A stretch of DNA of 64,000 bases from Geothrix sp. Lineage in GTDB: Bacteria > Acidobacteriota > Holophagae > Holophagales > Holophagaceae. Location: contig JAGRPP010000031.1 in NCBI GenBank assembly GCA_019449415.1, forward strand, positions 62,001 through 126,000, given 5' to 3'. The translations under genes and the position numbers were made by a program. This document shows, piece by piece, positions 16,836 to 24,955 of the stretch. A model generated the notes under the pieces. The model worked only from the letters and a program-made list of their open reading frames with translations. It did not search any database and was not told the DNA's origin. Within the stretch, counting starts at the first letter, position 1. Every line of letters starts with the position of its first letter.

Positions 16836-19280
16836 GTGTTCAGCATCATCTCTGACGGCGCAGGTTACCGGGAGTTCGTCCTCTTGAAGGATGGCCAGGG
16901 GATCCTCCTCAGGACCGCCCTCCCCGGGGATGTGGAACGGGTGGAGGCCTTCATCCGCGGGCTCTCCCGGGAGACCCTGGCCATGCGGTTCATGGGCGGT
17001 ATCGCGGGCGTCTCCCGGACCTACATCGAGGAGCTCTGCGATGAAAGCCCCCACCAGCGGGCCTGCCTGCTGGCCGTGGAGGGCGATGAGGCCGACCAGC
17101 GGGTGCTCGGGCTGGGCAACTACATCGGTAAGGGCGGCGCCATCGCCGAAGTCGGCTTCATGGTCGCCGAGCCGCACCAGGGCCGGGGCATCAGCACGCT
17201 GCTGCTCGAGCGCCTGGCCGGGCTCGCCGCCGGCGCGGGCTATGTGGGCTTCGAGGCCGATGTGCTCTACGGGAACGAGAAAATGACGAATGTGTTCCGC
17301 GACTCGGGCTTCGAGACCCGCCGGGCCATGGAGGGCGGCATCATCCATGTGGAGTTCCCCTTGAGCGCCCCCCAGGCCCAGCGGGAACGGGCGGAGATGC
17401 GCGAGCGGGTGGCCGCGGCCAATTCCCTGGTGCCCCTCCTGCGGCCAAGGACGGTGGCCGTGGTGGGCGCGTCCCGCGATCCCGCCTCCATCGGCAATGC
17501 CATCTTCCGCCACATCCTCCAGAGCCGCTTCAAGGGTACGGTCTATCCGGTGAACCCGAAGGCACAGGCCATCGAGGGCGTGCAGGCCCATGCCTCCCTC
17601 GAGTCCCTGCCGGACTCGCCGGACCTGGTGGTCCTGGCGGTTCCCGCCACCAAGGTGATTCCGCTGGCCAAGGAGGCCCTCGACAAGGGGGCCCGGGGCC
17701 TGCTCGTCCTGGCCGCGGGCTTCGCCGAGACGGGCCCGGAGGGGGCCCGGCGCCAGGAGCGCCTGGTGCGCCTGGTGCGCAGCCGTGGCGCCCGGCTGGT
17801 GGGGCCCAACTGCCTCGGGCTGCTGAACACAAATGCGACGGTCCAGCTGAATGCCAGCCTGGCCACGGCCATGCCGCCCCGCGGCCGGGTGGGATTCTTC
17901 AGCCATTCCGCTGCCCTGGGGGTGGTGATCCTGCAGTACGCCGCCGAGCGGGGGCTGGGATTCTCCACCTTCGTATCGGCCGGAAACCGCGCGGATGTCT
18001 CGGGAAACGACCTGCTCCAGTACTGGGAGGAGGATCCGGACACGGATGTGGCCCTGCTCTACCTGGAGACCTTCGGAAACCCCCGCCGCTTCGCCCGGCT
18101 GGCCCGCCGGATCTCGCGCCGGAAACCCGTACTGTGCGTCAAGAGCGCCCGCAGCCACGCCGGGCGGCGCATGGCCCAGGCGCACATCGCCGCCAGCCCC
18201 CGGAACGATGCCGAGGTGGAAGCCCTGTTCCATCAGGCGGGCGTGATCCGCGCCGACACCCTGGAAGAGCTGTTCGACATCGCCCTGCTGCTCTCGCATC
18301 AACCGCTGCCCCGGGGGAACCGCGTGGCCGTGGTTAGCAATTCCGGCGGGGTGGCGACCATCTGCGCGGACGCCTGCGAATCCCGCGGCATGCGCATCTC
18401 GGGTCCGGGCGTCGTGGATCTGCACGCCCTGGCCACGGCGGAACACTACGAGCGGGCCTGCCTGGAGGCGCTCGAGCACCCGGAGGTAGACGCCCTCATC
18501 GCCACCTTCGCCTGCGTGGGAGCCTGTGATCCCGCCACCGTGGCCCGGGCCATCCGACGGGCCGCCGTGCGCGCCGAGCGCAGCACCGGCATCCCCAAGC
18601 CGACCCTGCTTTCGCTGATGGGCGTCAGCGGGGCCGTACCCGTGGGCACCGCGTCCCAGAGCGAGCATGGTGGCGCACACCGGACCTTCCCCTCGTACCG
18701 GTTTCCTGAATCGGCTGCACTGGCGCTCTCCAAAGTGGTGGAGTACGCCCATGTCCGCCTGCAGCCCCCCGGCCGGATCCTGGCCTATGACGACCTGGAC
18801 GCCGGAGAGGCCCGGCAGACCGTGGAGCGCCACCTCGAGGAGGCCCCGCCGCAGACGCCTGCCACCTTCACGGAGGCGCAGTCCAGGGACCTCCTGCAAT
18901 GCTTCGGCATCGCCGTCGCCGCCCCCCTGCCGATCGATCCCGCCACCCGGAACGCCCAGGTGGCCCTGAGCCTCTCGGCGGATCCGGATTTCGGCCCCAT
19001 CTGGCGGTTCCCGCGCCCCAGCGTGGGCTCCATCCTCCGCATCACGCCCCTCACGGATCTCGACATCGCGGATGTGATCGCCAGGCTCCACCTGCCTCCG
19101 GCCTGCGGGCTGGCCGAAACCCTGGGGCGCCTCACCCAGCTGGTGGAGGAGCTACCCTGGATCTCCACGCTGGAAGCCCAGGTTGCGGTCCCCCTGGACG
19201 AGGCCGCCTCCCCCGGCCCCCTTCCCCTTCAACCCGGCCTGACCATGGCGTTCTCGCAGGTCGGTTTCCGCACGCCTTGA
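16836..19280 (+). CDS. GNAT acetyltransferase fused to an ADP-forming acyl-CoA synthetase-like protein (Pat/AcuA-like)
   Basis: 814 residues, GTG start 5 bases after GAGG. Domains: an N-terminal GNAT fold with acetyl-CoA motif EPHQGRGISTLLLERL at about 110-126; a CoA-binding Rossmann domain starting VAVVGASRDPASIGN near 207; a succinyl-CoA-ligase-like region (FFSHSAALG, then AQAHIAAS with His450 at the position of the phospho-His); and a C-terminal remnant of the ATP-grasp domain. The last part is short and I see none of the usual ATP-grasp catalytic motifs, so ligase activity is doubtful and CoA binding may be regulatory. Such fusions acetylate acyl-CoA synthetases on the catalytic lysine. 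Here the GNAT is N-terminal, unlike the C-terminal GNAT of Salmonella Pat. It heads an operon with acuB- and acuC-like genes. Confidence 0.85.
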   Translation: MFSIISDGAGYREFVLLKDGQGILLRTALPGDVERVEAFIRGLSRETLAMRFMGGIAGVSRTYIEELCDESPHQRACLLAVEGDEADQRVLGLGNYIGKGGAIAEVGFMVAEPHQGRGISTLLLERLAGLAAGAGYVGFEADVLYGNEKMTNVFRDSGFETRRAMEGGIIHVEFPLSAPQAQRERAEMRERVAAANSLVPLLRPRTVAVVGASRDPASIGNAIFRHILQSRFKGTVYPVNPKAQAIEGVQAHASLESLPDSPDLVVLAVPATKVIPLAKEALDKGARGLLVLAAGFAETGPEGARRQERLVRLVRSRGARLVGPNCLGLLNTNATVQLNASLATAMPPRGRVGFFSHSAALGVVILQYAAERGLGFSTFVSAGNRADVSGNDLLQYWEEDPDTDVALLYLETFGNPRRFARLARRISRRKPVLCVKSARSHAGRRMAQAHIAASPRNDAEVEALFHQAGVIRADTLEELFDIALLLSHQPLPRGNRVAVVSNSGGVATICADACESRGMRISGPGVVDLHALATAEHYERACLEALEHPEVDALIATFACVGACDPATVARAIRRAAVRAERSTGIPKPTLLSLMGVSGAVPVGTASQSEHGGAHRTFPSYRFPESAALALSKVVEYAHVRLQPPGRILAYDDLDAGEARQTVERHLEEAPPQTPATFTEAQSRDLLQCFGIAVAAPLPIDPATRNAQVALSLSADPDFGPIWRFPRPSVGSILRITPLTDLDIADVIARLHLPPACGLAETLGRLTQLVEELPWISTLEAQVAVPLDEAASPGPLPLQPGLTMAFSQVGFRTP

Positions 19281-19295
19281 CACCCGGAGGCAGCC

Positions 19296-19925
19296 TTGTT
19301 CGTGAGCGACATGATGCGGAGTCCGGTGACGGTGATCCCCGCCGGCGCGACCCTCGGGGAGGCCCATGCGATCTTCCAGACCCGGGGCTTCCGCCACCTG
19401 CCGGTGGTGGACCAGGGCCGGTTGGTGGGAGTGCTCACCGACCGGGACCTGCGCTTCGCCATGAGCACCCTCTGCCCGACGCCAAGGACCGCCGAGGACC
19501 CCGTGTCCCTCGCCATGAGCAGCCCCGCCCTGACCGCCGATCCCCTGGACCCCGTGGAGGACGCCGCCCGCATCATGCGCGAGCGGAAGATCGGCTGCCT
19601 GCCGGTGGTGGATGGGACGGAGCTGGTGGGGATCCTCACGGGCATGGACCTGCTGGATGCGCTAATGAAGCTCACCGGAGTCACCCGGCCCTCCTCGCGG
19701 CTGGAGGTGGCCCTCGCGGACCGGCCCGGCGAGCTGGCCCGCCTCACGGCCTTCCTCGCGGAGCGCCATGTCAACATCCACTCCATCCTCACCTGCCCCG
19801 CCCCCGATGGCATCGTGCGCACGGTGCTGAGGCTGGATTCCAGCCAGGCCCGCCCCCTGGCGGAGGCCCTGCGGGTGGTCGGGTTCCAGATCCTGTGGCC
19901 CCCGCCGAAACCATGGCCGCACTGA
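19296..19925 (+). CDS. acuB: CBS-CBS-ACT protein, AcuB-like
   Basis: 209 residues with a TTG start 5 bases after GGAGG. It has two CBS motifs (about 1-60 and 70-125; the first begins MRSPVTVIPAGATLGEA) followed by an ACT domain (about 130-205, VALADRPGELARLTAFL). That order is the AcuB arrangement; B. subtilis AcuB lies in the acuABC operon with the acetyltransferase and deacetylase of acetyl-CoA synthetase. Its biochemical role is unknown even there, though nucleotide and amino-acid sensing is plausible. It begins 15 bases after the GNAT-ligase gene and overlaps acuC by 13 bases. Confidence 0.82.
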   Translation: MFVSDMMRSPVTVIPAGATLGEAHAIFQTRGFRHLPVVDQGRLVGVLTDRDLRFAMSTLCPTPRTAEDPVSLAMSSPALTADPLDPVEDAARIMRERKIGCLPVVDGTELVGILTGMDLLDALMKLTGVTRPSSRLEVALADRPGELARLTAFLAERHVNIHSILTCPAPDGIVRTVLRLDSSQARPLAEALRVVGFQILWPPPKPWPH

Positions 19926-21085
19926 TCCACCGCCCGGAATACGCCGGGTACGACTTCGGGCCCGAGCACCCCTTCACGCCCGCGCGGCTGGGGATGCTCC
20001 TGGACCTGATCCAAAGCCTTGGGCATGCGGTGGAGCCCATCCAGGCGCCGGCCGCCACCCGGGACGAGATCCTGTCCATCCACGATGAGGCCTATGTGGC
20101 CATGGTCGAGGCCCTGGACCGGGGCGAGCCGAGACCAGAGGCGGAGCGCTTCGGGTTGGGCACGCCCGACAATCCCATCTTCCCGGGCATGGACCTCGCG
20201 GCCCGCTGGCTGGTGGGGGGCACCCTGCACGGTGCGCGGTTGCTGATGAGCGGCGCCGAGCGCCGGGTGCTGCAGCTGGGAGGCGGCCTGCACCATGCCC
20301 AGAGGGACCGGGCGGCAGGCTTCTGCCTGTACAACGACCTGGCCGTGGCCATCCAGGCCATGGCAGACCACGGCTGGCGCGTGGCCTATCTGGACCTCGA
20401 CCTTCACCACGGGGATGGGGTGCAGAGCCTGTTCTACGACAGTGACCGGGTGCTGACCCTGAGCCTGCATGAATCCGGGCACTACCTCTATCCCGGGTCC
20501 GGCCACATCCAGGAGCTGGGCCAGGGCCCGGCGCGAGGCCTGAGCGTGAACATCCCCCTGGAGCCCTTCACCGAATCCGGGGACTACTTCGAGGCCTTCG
20601 AGGCCGTGGTACCCCGGGCGCTCGCCTGGTTCTCGCCGGATGTCCTGGTGATCCAGGCCGGGGCCGACGCGCACTTCGCCGATCCTCTGGGGGATCTCGC
20701 CCTCACCACCCAGAGCTTCCAGAGGCTCTACCGTAGGGTTCTCGAACTGGCGGAAACCCAAGCCCGGGGCCGGACGCTCTTCACCCTCGGGGGCGGCTAC
20801 GAGGCGCAGGTCGTGGCCCGCGTCTGGGCCATCCTCTACCTCACGGTCATGGAGCTTCCCGTTCCCCAGCGCCTCCCGAAAGCCTGGCTGAACCGCTGGC
20901 AAGCCCTGCTCGGGCCTGGGATCGGTTCCGACCTGCAGGATCCCACCCCCGCTTTTCCGGAGCTCGCGGGCCAGGCGGCGAGAACCCGCCGCAACCGGGA
21001 TGTCATCGCACGGTTGCTGGATGCCCTCGAGGCCTGCTGGAATCCAGACGCCCGCGGAGAAGCTGGCCCGCCGCTCAGGGCGTGA
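19913..21085 (+). CDS. acuC: AcuC-type histone deacetylase-family protein
   Basis: 390 residues from ATG 19913, inside the end of acuB. Zn-dependent deacetylase motifs are intact: GGGLHHAQRDRAAGFCLYND with the His-His pair, DLDLHHGDGVQ with Zn-ligand Asp and His (about residue 160-170), and QAGADAHFADPLGDL with the second Asp. The family removes acetyl or acyl groups from lysine; AcuC of Bacillus reactivates acetylated acetyl-CoA synthetase. In this operon the likely target is the adjacent synthetase (14996-16672), whose lysine is acylated by the first gene's product. The 3' end overlaps the convergent gene by 11 bases. Confidence 0.88.
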   Translation: MAALIHRPEYAGYDFGPEHPFTPARLGMLLDLIQSLGHAVEPIQAPAATRDEILSIHDEAYVAMVEALDRGEPRPEAERFGLGTPDNPIFPGMDLAARWLVGGTLHGARLLMSGAERRVLQLGGGLHHAQRDRAAGFCLYNDLAVAIQAMADHGWRVAYLDLDLHHGDGVQSLFYDSDRVLTLSLHESGHYLYPGSGHIQELGQGPARGLSVNIPLEPFTESGDYFEAFEAVVPRALAWFSPDVLVIQAGADAHFADPLGDLALTTQSFQRLYRRVLELAETQARGRTLFTLGGGYEAQVVARVWAILYLTVMELPVPQRLPKAWLNRWQALLGPGIGSDLQDPTPAFPELAGQAARTRRNRDVIARLLDALEACWNPDARGEAGPPLRA

Positions 21086-22160
21086 CCGTGATCCGCAAGG
21101 CCAATCCCATGTCGGCGGTGTTCTCGTTGTGGGTGATGTTGTTGAGGTAGCTGAAGGTCAGGGCGGAGCGCGGGCCCAGGCGGACATGCACGCCGAGGTC
21201 GTGGATCACGGAGGGTTTGTCCAAGGTGGCTCCCGGTCCCTGGGAAGTGAGCGCGTCATGGTAGACGAGGACGAGGAAGGGCCGGACTCGGGGCCAGCCG
21301 CGCCACTCCCAACCCAGGTGCCCGGCGATCTGGTCCTTGATGAGGAAGGGATTCGGGCCGGTGCCTCCGGTCATGCCGCGGCGCAGGTAGGCTCCGCCGC
21401 CGTTGATGGCCTGGTGGGGTGTGGGCCGCCACTGGAAGCTCAAGCCGGCGCTGGAATCCCAGTCGGAGCGGAATTCTCCGGCAAAGGTGGTGGCGGGAAT
21501 CTGGAGGGCGCCGAGAAAGCTGATGGAGAGCTTCGGATCGGCGTAGAAGCGGTGGATGACCGCCACCGCGGGATCCACGGGGCGGGCCCGGACCGCGGTC
21601 TGGGTGAAGTGGACCACCCGGCCCTTCTGGATGATGACGGCGGTGAGCTGGTCCCGGGCGATGGCGGTCCGGCCCGTCTGCTCAAATCCGAACTGGTGGA
21701 AGCCCTCGATGAGCCCATCCATCAAGCCGCCGTCGATGCTCTGCCAGCCCAGGTTCACCGCCACATCGGTCTCCGGCGTCAGGCCGTAGCGGAAGCCGAG
21801 ATCCGTGCGCTGGACTTCCGCGTCGAAGAAGAACAACAGAGGCTCGTCAGGCAGGGAGGCCGCGAACTGGGCCGTCCCCACCGGCCCCACGGTGAGGCGC
21901 CCCGAAGTGTCGCGGCCGAGGCGATCCTTGATCAGATCCGAGAACTCGAAGGTGTTGGAGCGCGTCACCTGAAACGAGACGCGCCAGCGCCCTTTCCCGA
22001 CCGTGTCCGCTCCCAGCGGGCGATAGGTCAACGGGACCAGGTTCAGAGGGAAGAGGTCGCGGCTGGAGGGGGGCCCCGGGTCGGGCCAAGGTTCCTCCGG
22101 TCCGGCCAGGAGGGGAAGGGTCAGAAGAAGACCGAGGGATGCGACGCTGCTTCGGATCAT
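21075..22160 (-). CDS. Outer-membrane beta-barrel protein, DUF3187-like
   Basis: 361 residues from ATG 22160, which gives a good signal peptide (MIRSSVASLGLLLTLPLLAG) behind GAGGG. The rest is rich in alternating beta-strand pattern, with a two-residue periodicity of aromatic/aliphatic side chains (for example FQVTRSNTFEF and IHRFYADPKLSISFLGAL). The FHQFGFEQTGR segment recalls the DUF3187 family. Function is unknown. A TetR regulator gene is divergent 107 bases away and may control it. The end overlaps acuC by 11 bases in convergent orientation. Confidence 0.55.
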   Translation of the reverse strand: MIRSSVASLGLLLTLPLLAGPEEPWPDPGPPSSRDLFPLNLVPLTYRPLGADTVGKGRWRVSFQVTRSNTFEFSDLIKDRLGRDTSGRLTVGPVGTAQFAASLPDEPLLFFFDAEVQRTDLGFRYGLTPETDVAVNLGWQSIDGGLMDGLIEGFHQFGFEQTGRTAIARDQLTAVIIQKGRVVHFTQTAVRARPVDPAVAVIHRFYADPKLSISFLGALQIPATTFAGEFRSDWDSSAGLSFQWRPTPHQAINGGGAYLRRGMTGGTGPNPFLIKDQIAGHLGWEWRGWPRVRPFLVLVYHDALTSQGPGATLDKPSVIHDLGVHVRLGPRSALTFSYLNNITHNENTADMGLALRITVTP

Positions 22161-22267
22161 GCCGTGCCCTCGCGGGAGGGGCCTGGAGGCGCGAGGTGCG
22201 CTTCGGCCCATGCTATCCGGCCATTCCCGCCGGACTGAATCCAAGTGTTGATATCCTGGAACCCACC

Positions 22268-22924
22268 ATGGAACTCACCCCCCTCGACACGCGCACCTCC
22301 CTGCTCCAGGCGGCCCTGGTGTGCTTTGCCGACCACGGGTTCGATGGCACGAGCATGCGGATGATCGCAGAGCAGGCTGGGCGCCCCCTTTCGCTGCTTT
22401 CCCACTACTTCGGCAACAAGGAGGGGCTCTATCTGGAGGTGTTCAAGCACATCCTCCAGACTTCGGCGCCCGAAGCGCTCGATCCCTCGCTCGTGGCCAA
22501 CCTGAATCTGCGGGATCGACAGGGGGCCGTCCGGCTGTTGCGGGAACAGATCCATTTCATGTACCAACAGGCCGCTCCAGATGCGGCGACGGCCAAGCCC
22601 TTCCAGGATCACCGGGCCCGTCTCTGGGTGCAGGAATTCCGCGCTCCCCGTCCCTGCCTCCACCCGATCATCCGGCAGTATCTCAGCCCTGCGGCTGAGC
22701 TGATCCGAACCTGCATCCAGGTGCTCCGGCCCGAGTTGAATGCGGCGCAGGTGGCCTTCCTCGGCGCTTCGATCACGAGTCAGGTGGCCGGCCATGGAAC
22801 GATGCGGGGTCTCCACCAGGTGCTCTGGGGGCAACACCCCCCCTTCGGCAGCCACTTCCAGGAGGCGGAGCTGCTCGTGGACTTCTGCCTGCATGGCCTG
22901 GAGGCCGCCAGCCCGGGCGACTAG
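22268..22924 (+). CDS. TetR/AcrR family transcriptional regulator
   Basis: 218 residues. The N-terminal helix-turn-helix spans about 10-55 (GFDGTSMRMIAEQAGRP, HYFGNKEGLY). The C-terminal ligand domain resembles the CerR/CecR group. It is paralogous to the regulator at 24956: both have LxQAALxCFA, SHYF/SYYF-x-KEGLY-EVF and LR-CIQ-xRPxL at equivalent positions. The start at 22268 is the first ATG that gives a normal TetR N-terminus; the upstream open frame overlaps the divergent DUF3187-like gene. It likely represses that neighbour and itself. Confidence 0.85.
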   Translation: MELTPLDTRTSLLQAALVCFADHGFDGTSMRMIAEQAGRPLSLLSHYFGNKEGLYLEVFKHILQTSAPEALDPSLVANLNLRDRQGAVRLLREQIHFMYQQAAPDAATAKPFQDHRARLWVQEFRAPRPCLHPIIRQYLSPAAELIRTCIQVLRPELNAAQVAFLGASITSQVAGHGTMRGLHQVLWGQHPPFGSHFQEAELLVDFCLHGLEAASPGD

Positions 22925-22995
22925 ATCCCGGGTCGCTCCCCGCTCACGGCAGGCCGAATCGCGGGCTCCGTTGAAGGAAATGGCTCTCATCCGCT

Positions 22996-24126
22996 TCACC
23001 ATTGGTAGGTCAGGCCCATCATCAGCACATCGGTGTCGCGGTGGTACCGCGTCAGGGTCCGATTCCACTGCAGGCGCCCGGCCCAGTGGCCCCGGATGTG
23101 ACGGCCGATCACCATCGAATACCGGGTGCTGGTGCGGATGGTGACCGAGGACCCGGCGTTTCGGCGATCCTCTGCCGGAAAGTCGCGACTGAAATAGGGA
23201 CCCGCTCCGAAGCCGATCAGCCATCTACCATCCGCCGACCGCTGCGAGAACCAGATCTGGGAGGCAATCCCGTCGCGCCTCACGGAATCGAGCCCGCCCT
23301 CATCGAAATAACCGATCGACACATCGAAATGACCTTCCAGCCTGCGCCGGTATTCGATGGCCGTGGCACCCAACAGCTCGGTCGCCTCGCTTTCGAAGCT
23401 GTTGAGGATGGTCCGGCCGAGAAAGAGGGTCAGGTCATTATCCGGGTCGGATGGAACCTCCCGGTGATCCCTTGGGGCCGGTGCGTCGCGCCTTGCCGCC
23501 GGATCGCGGGCCGTGAAGGGAAGGCTGATCCCGACCAGGAACGCCTGGGTCTGAGGTAGGCCGGAGCCAAAGGTCCGATTGACCCGGATGAAGGCCTCCA
23601 CAGCTCCACCCGGAAGGGGGTACTGGGCCGAAAGGCTGAGCAGGGGTTTGATTCCGTGGTGATTCTGGAAGGCCGGACCGGCTCCCCCTTCCGTCGTATC
23701 GAAGAACCGGTACGCGCCCACGCCAAGCCCCAGGCGAAGGTCATTCCCCTTCATCCGATGCAGCCGCCAGGCCTGGATGTAGGGGCCGTCGCGATGATGG
23801 TCGGGGATGTGCCCTTCGTTCAACCAGCCGATGCTTCCCGCCCAGCCTTCACGGATGGGCCGGAGGTACTGGAGCTGCCAGGAATAGGTCAGGGTTTCAT
23901 GGCCGATGCCATGCAGGCGTCCCAGGCCGATGGAGGCTTCCTGGGACCGGCCGGCAGGTGCGCCCAGGCCGGCCAGCAGAATGGCAAGGACAGCGGACCT
24001 GACGAGTCGGGACCGGATCGAGGCCCAAGCGCGGCAGAAGGTCCCTGGATGCCCGTGCCCAAAGCCAGGGAGCCGGGTGATCCCGGCCCCCTGGCATGAA
24101 CGAAGCGTGAACGGAGGGCAACGCAC
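22996..24126 (-). CDS. Outer-membrane protein of unknown function
   Basis: About 376 residues. A secretion signal is visible (hydrophobic run SAVLAILLAGLG, cleavage near GRSQ), and the remainder shows amphipathic beta-strands ending in an aromatic (GLTYQW), so a beta-barrel is likely. I do not recognise the family. The start is uncertain: no ATG precedes the signal peptide outside the upstream gene. A GTG at 24126, eight bases after the previous stop and touching GGGAG, is the best choice and leaves about 20 residues before the signal. It probably shares an operon with the 24134-24694 gene. Confidence 0.55.
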   Translation of the reverse strand: MRCPPFTLRSCQGAGITRLPGFGHGHPGTFCRAWASIRSRLVRSAVLAILLAGLGAPAGRSQEASIGLGRLHGIGHETLTYSWQLQYLRPIREGWAGSIGWLNEGHIPDHHRDGPYIQAWRLHRMKGNDLRLGLGVGAYRFFDTTEGGAGPAFQNHHGIKPLLSLSAQYPLPGGAVEAFIRVNRTFGSGLPQTQAFLVGISLPFTARDPAARRDAPAPRDHREVPSDPDNDLTLFLGRTILNSFESEATELLGATAIEYRRRLEGHFDVSIGYFDEGGLDSVRRDGIASQIWFSQRSADGRWLIGFGAGPYFSRDFPAEDRRNAGSSVTIRTSTRYSMVIGRHIRGHWAGRLQWNRTLTRYHRDTDVLMMGLTYQW

Positions 24127-24133
24127 TCCCGGT

Positions 24134-24694
24134 TCAGAACCGATAGATGAAGGTGGCGTTGAGCGTCGGGGCCGTGATGTCCGGCTTGGTCCCGAAGAGC
24201 TCGGGCTCGTACTTCGCATAGGTGTACCGGAGTTCGGCGCCCATGTTCAGCGTGAACATGTAGCCCGCGGAAACCGAGCCGTAGACGCTGTTCGGGGTGT
24301 CGTCATCACTCATCCCGGGCAGGTCCATTTCGAACTTGGCCATGCCGAAACCGGCGCCCGCGCCCACATAGCAACCCTTGTTGACTTGCTTCGAGAAGTA
24401 GTAGTTGTAGTCAGCTCCGAGCTGGAGCGTCTGGACCTTGCGGGTGGGGCTGGTCTTCTCGAAATAGGTGTAGTCGAGCCGCGGGACGATGGCATGGCCA
24501 CCGGAGAAACCGATCACCATGTGAGCGCCGAGCCCATAGCCGAGGGATTTGTCCAGCAACCCCTTGTCGCCCAGATCGCTCGTGGGATAGGCGATCGTGC
24601 CCTGGAGGCCGAACTTGAGGTCCTGAGCGAAGAGGGGGCTGCTGACCAGCGCCAGGCCGGTGAGGCAGAACACCAGACGAAGGGGGGATTTCAT
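24134..24694 (-). CDS. Small outer-membrane beta-barrel protein (OmpA/OmpW-like barrel)
   Basis: 186 residues from ATG 24694, five bases after AGGAG. The signal peptide ends SSPLFAQ. An eight-strand barrel is suggested by regularly spaced strands (LKFGLQGTIAYP, LDYTYFEKT, LGADYNYYF, YVGAGAGFGM, AELRYTYAKYEP) and the terminal FIYRF. These are the features of the outer-membrane-protein beta-barrel domain family. Role unknown. It is divergent from a TetR gene across an AT-rich spacer with palindromes, and lies close to an RND efflux operon, so co-regulation is possible. Confidence 0.7.
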   Translation of the reverse strand: MKSPLRLVFCLTGLALVSSPLFAQDLKFGLQGTIAYPTSDLGDKGLLDKSLGYGLGAHMVIGFSGGHAIVPRLDYTYFEKTSPTRKVQTLQLGADYNYYFSKQVNKGCYVGAGAGFGMAKFEMDLPGMSDDDTPNSVYGSVSAGYMFTLNMGAELRYTYAKYEPELFGTKPDITAPTLNATFIYRF

Positions 24695-24768
24695 GGGGAC
24701 TCCTGGTGCCCAGATGGGCAAGAAGGGGGGCGGTCAAGTGTTTCGACGCCTCAAGATGAATTTACATC

Positions 24769-24955
24769 GGTCGTTTGACCAATGCTTAATGCAAAGTTAA
24801 TTATGTGGAACGATCTTGTCAATAGATTATATTATGATTATGTTTATAATTATATTGATTTTTAAATTAAATATTGATTATAAAAAATATCTTGCATCAA
24901 TTGGTTGATCAACTGATTATTGTGATCGGTCGTACGATCACGCCCGAGAGACCCC
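24769..24955. promoter_or_regulatory. AT-rich divergent promoter region with palindromic operator candidates
   Basis: From about 24780 to 24925 the DNA is mostly A/T, in strong contrast to the GC-rich surroundings. Three palindromes are present. GGTC-GTTT-GACC (24769-24780) lies on the barrel-gene side. GTTGATCAAC (24904-24913) and GGTCGTACGATC (24928-24939, one mismatch) lie next to the TetR start. The first and last share GGTCGT and could bind the adjacent TetR protein on both divergent promoters. Binding by a nucleoid-silencing protein is also conceivable. Confidence 0.45.

Noticed and set aside
16707..19091. 794-codon open frame opposite the GNAT-ligase gene
   Set aside because: Antisense shadow with no motif; the plus-strand gene has clear domains throughout.
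22996..24219. Start of the unknown outer-membrane gene at ATG 24219
   Set aside because: It would run about 85 bases into the upstream barrel gene in another frame, and the added residues are Ser/Pro/Arg-rich shadow sequence without a signal peptide at the N-terminus.
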